Origin: Opisthocomus hoazin
Taxonomy: Eukaryota > Chordata > Aves > Opisthocomiformes > Opisthocomidae
Length of the DNA: 64,000 nt
Reading direction: 5' to 3'
Assembly (NCBI RefSeq): GCF_030867145.1
Contig: NC_134414.1
Location: 81,148,504 to 81,212,503, forward strand
The translations under genes were made by a program, and so were the position numbers. The first letter of the stretch is position 1. Each line of letters begins with the position of its first letter. Below the pieces are notes generated by a model, which ran no database searches, had not been told where the DNA came from, and worked only from the letters and a program-made list of their open reading frames with translations. This document shows positions 62,901 through 64,000 of this stretch, piece by piece.

Positions 62901-64000
62901 GCTGGGAGCCTTACATGTTCAGCAAGCATGCCCCGTTTACACATAAGCACTTTAATAAATCCAAAGTCTACACTGGTTCCTGTTTCCCCAAACATGACTG
63001 TATTGCTTTATAGCACAAATGAGTTTAAAGACTACCACGACTGACAGTCTTACACAGTCAGTACCGAAGTTACAGAGCCAAAAGTTCACCTCAGATCACC
63101 TGGTATGCAGTCCATAGTGCTAACTATGGCCTGATTTGCCTTCACTAAGCTTCAGCTAACAGAAAGGAAAGGCAAATTCCATAAAGTCACAAACATTCCC
63201 TTGTTGTCTCAAAACTCCTTTGTTAAAAAAAAAAAAAAAAAAAAAAATCTAGTCAACTTTATCTTAAGACTAGTTAGGCATTCTCTTCTCATCCTATTTC
63301 TTCTGTGGAATCAATGTTGTCTCTAAGTAACTAGTATATTACAAGGGCACCAGAAACACATCAGCTAAGAGAGAATTATGGCATAGGGACACATCTAAGC
63401 TGGCCACAGGAGTAGGTGAAAATTAAGTTGGCGTTTCTTGCATCAGAGAAGTGTGACTTTGATAAACTAAATAAACCAAGTTCAAGCTTCTTTCAATAAA
63501 GTTCTCCAACACCCTGATTATCCAATACACTCACTCTACTCACCCATTTTATAATAACTATCCGTTGTCTCAGGTATCCAAGCTCCCTGAGTGCCTCTTA
63601 ATACAGGGGTAATTGTATGAATGCCTGCCTGAATCCAGAGTATTTCAACAGTCTTCACTTTTCAAATTTGTTAGGGTACTAAAAAGGTAGCTCACTTTCC
63701 TTGGAGGAATGACAGTTCTAGACAAGAAAAACTGAATACCTGCCTTGCATCACCCATGCTATCATTTGTCATATACACACAGCAAAATTTCACAGAACAC
63801 AGGACAAGATGTTTTATGCTGGTGGCTAGTAACGTACCCTGAGGTCTAGTCTCAAGAACTGTCCGATAGCTTCAGGGCCTTACTTACATTGGCTCCCCGC
63901 TATGAATGTATTCCCATAAGAGCTCTTCAGAGAGGTCAGAAAATTTTACTTTCGTCTCTTCGTAGAAATCAGTGACTTCTGTCTCTAGTTGATTATCTAC
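41700..64000 (-). CDS. ASMTL: ASMTL, acetylserotonin O-methyltransferase-like protein (partial, 5' part beyond window)
   Basis: Nine exon segments from 63888 (open at the right edge) to 41700 are in phase. The N-terminal part seen ('[13 protein letters not shown]', '[20 protein letters not shown]') belongs to the Maf/YhdE nucleotide pyrophosphatase-like domain. After an acidic/serine-rich linker comes an ASMT-like methyltransferase domain with its dimerisation part ('[20 protein letters not shown]'), SAM-binding motif I split over two exons (CDLGG/CTGALA), 'VTVFDLPEV', and the HDWPDE motif at the usual catalytic His. Two alternative last exons (46340-46557 and 41700-41914) fit the same donor. 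The human protein has one such exon. Exact biochemical function of the methyltransferase part is not established. Start codon and most of the Maf domain lie outside the window. Confidence 0.95.
44420..44615 (-). repeat. CR1 LINE 3' fragment, old subfamily
   Basis: The plus strand 'agtccaacctcccgctcgaagcggg' and 'gagattccacaacctctccaggcagcctcctccagtgc' are decayed CR1 3' end segments. It lies between the two ASMTL last exons. Confidence 0.75.
46205..46210 (-). promoter_or_regulatory. Candidate polyadenylation signal for proximal ASMTL last exon
   Basis: AATAAA on the minus strand, 130 bp after the proximal stop codon. Confidence 0.5.
46340..46557 (-). CDS. ASMTL: ASMTL proximal alternative last exon
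   Basis: Acceptor AAATGCAG in the phase needed by the upstream donor. Encodes '[14 protein letters not shown]', '[20 protein letters not shown]' and '[17 protein letters not shown]' to a TAG stop. Relative to the distal copy and to the family it lacks three residues (Leu-Val-Gln) between Met and Thr-Glu-Gly. An AATAAA lies 130 bp beyond the stop (46205-46210). Confidence 0.85.
47550..47672 (-). CDS. ASMTL: ASMTL exon (HDW motif), donor for both last exons
   Basis: Encodes '[20 protein letters not shown]' and '[12 protein letters not shown]', ending 'AVCKP' plus one base (phase 1) before GTAAGT. Confidence 0.95.
48220..48363 (-). CDS. ASMTL: ASMTL exon (second half of SAM motif I)
   Basis: Encodes '[20 protein letters not shown]' and 'VFDLPEVI'; acceptor TCAACAG, donor GTGAAT. 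Confidence 0.94.
49465..49594 (-). CDS. ASMTL: ASMTL exon (first half of SAM motif I)
   Basis: Encodes '[20 protein letters not shown]' and '[13 protein letters not shown]'; acceptor TTCTTAG, donor GTATTG. Confidence 0.94.
51565..51749 (-). CDS. ASMTL: ASMTL exon
   Basis: Encodes '[20 protein letters not shown]' and '[16 protein letters not shown]'; acceptor CCATAAG, donor GTAATG. Confidence 0.94.
52400..52770 (-). repeat. CR1 LINE 3' fragment
   Basis: The plus strand runs from 'acagaatgatttggtttggaa' through CR1 3' segments such as 'cacaacttctgtgggcaacctgttccagc'. ASMTL intron, same strand as the gene. Confidence 0.85.
52785..53535 (-). repeat. CR1 LINE 3' fragment
   Basis: A fresh CR1 tail (AATAGAATCATAGAATCATT) begins at 52785. 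The copy extends into the C-terminal reverse-transcriptase region, with minus-strand frames including '[20 protein letters not shown]'. Confidence 0.9.
53862..54024 (-). CDS. ASMTL: ASMTL exon (methyltransferase dimerisation part)
   Basis: Encodes '[20 protein letters not shown]' and '[18 protein letters not shown]'; acceptor ATGTAG, donor GTGACT. It is sandwiched between CR1 copies. Confidence 0.94.
54336..54427 (-). repeat. CR1 LINE, 3' arm of a copy split by a later CR1 insertion
   Basis: Begins with the CR1 tail 'aatagaattaaagaatc' and proceeds to 'caccaccatgcctac', where homology breaks. It resumes at about 55220 with 'agaagtgccatatctatac'. Confidence 0.88.
54428..55219 (+). repeat. CR1 LINE inserted in opposite orientation inside another CR1
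   Basis: The plus strand encodes C-terminal reverse transcriptase (frame 54588-55013: '[20 protein letters not shown]', '[20 protein letters not shown]') and finishes with the CR1 3' UTR and 'accattctgtgat'. Both flanks belong to one minus-strand CR1. 5'-truncated. Confidence 0.9.
55220..56142 (-). repeat. CR1 LINE, 5' arm of the split copy
   Basis: Continues the copy begun at 54336 through the 3' UTR, C-terminal coding region and further upstream segments ('gagcccaggggaacacaactcatgac', about 56082) to about 56142. Confidence 0.87.
58120..58546 (-). CDS. ASMTL: ASMTL exon (end of Maf domain plus linker)
   Basis: 427 bp. Encodes '[20 protein letters not shown]', '[20 protein letters not shown]', a Ser/Glu-rich linker ('[12 protein letters not shown]') and '[13 protein letters not shown]'. 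Acceptor CCCCCAG, donor GTAAGG. Confidence 0.95.
60349..60540. repeat. Imperfect tandem duplication, A/C-rich
   Basis: Two units of about 81 bp start with 'aatgtgtgcaacacccattg' (60349) and 'aacgtgtgcaacatccactg' (60430). Each is followed by an A-rich stretch with AAC/AAAAC runs, and the units end in similar 'cacacgcaatacagcagga' and 'cacacaatgcaacagga'. Confidence 0.8.
63225..63247. repeat. Poly(A) run, 23 A
   Basis: Uninterrupted A tract in an ASMTL intron. Confidence 0.9.
63888..64000 (-). CDS. ASMTL: ASMTL exon (Maf domain, truncated by window edge)
   Basis: Encodes '[20 protein letters not shown]' and '[13 protein letters not shown]'; donor GTAAGT in phase 2. Confidence 0.93.

Overview
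The window is vertebrate, and specifically avian, genomic DNA. The evidence is CR1 (chicken repeat 1) LINE fragments ending in the typical octamer-like tails, two solo LTRs of families that are dispersed in birds, an avian-type class II endogenous retrovirus, and spliced genes whose order (CSF2RA, SLC25A6, ASMTL) is that of the block that forms mammalian PAR1. Bird species cannot be fixed from the sequence; the LTR families suggest a non-galliform bird, but that is weak inference.

Layout. 1-2480: a CR1 fragment, a minus-strand solo LTR (about 333-1481) and unexplained unique sequence. 2481-10810: a nearly full-length, minus-strand provirus with two LTRs, tRNA-Lys-type primer site, gag, dUTPase-protease, pol and env, in betaretrovirus order but with a gamma-type Env related to that of avian alpharetroviruses. 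It is broken by stops and frameshifts, and its two LTRs differ by about 6%. 10811-19397: gene-poor sequence with one CR1 tail and a second solo LTR (about 16513-17006). 19398-32862: CSF2RA (GM-CSF receptor alpha) on the plus strand; eleven coding exons join in phase into 399 codons. 36058-39215: SLC25A6 (ADP/ATP translocase 3) on the minus strand, four exons, 298 codons, starting in a strong CpG island (about 38400-39950). 41700-64000: ASMTL on the minus strand (Maf pyrophosphatase-like domain followed by an O-methyltransferase domain). It enters from beyond the right edge and ends in two alternative, duplicated last exons. A cluster of CR1 copies, one nested inside another, fills the ASMTL intron at 52.4-56.1 kb.

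The host genes are functionally unrelated neighbours: a cytokine receptor chain, a mitochondrial carrier and a cytosolic methyltransferase-like protein. The most interesting observations are the duplicated ASMTL terminal exon, each copy splice-compatible and with its own polyadenylation signal; the absence of an IL3RA-like gene between CSF2RA and SLC25A6; and the mosaic character of the provirus, which keeps a recognisable GGGAAAC gag-pro frameshift site.
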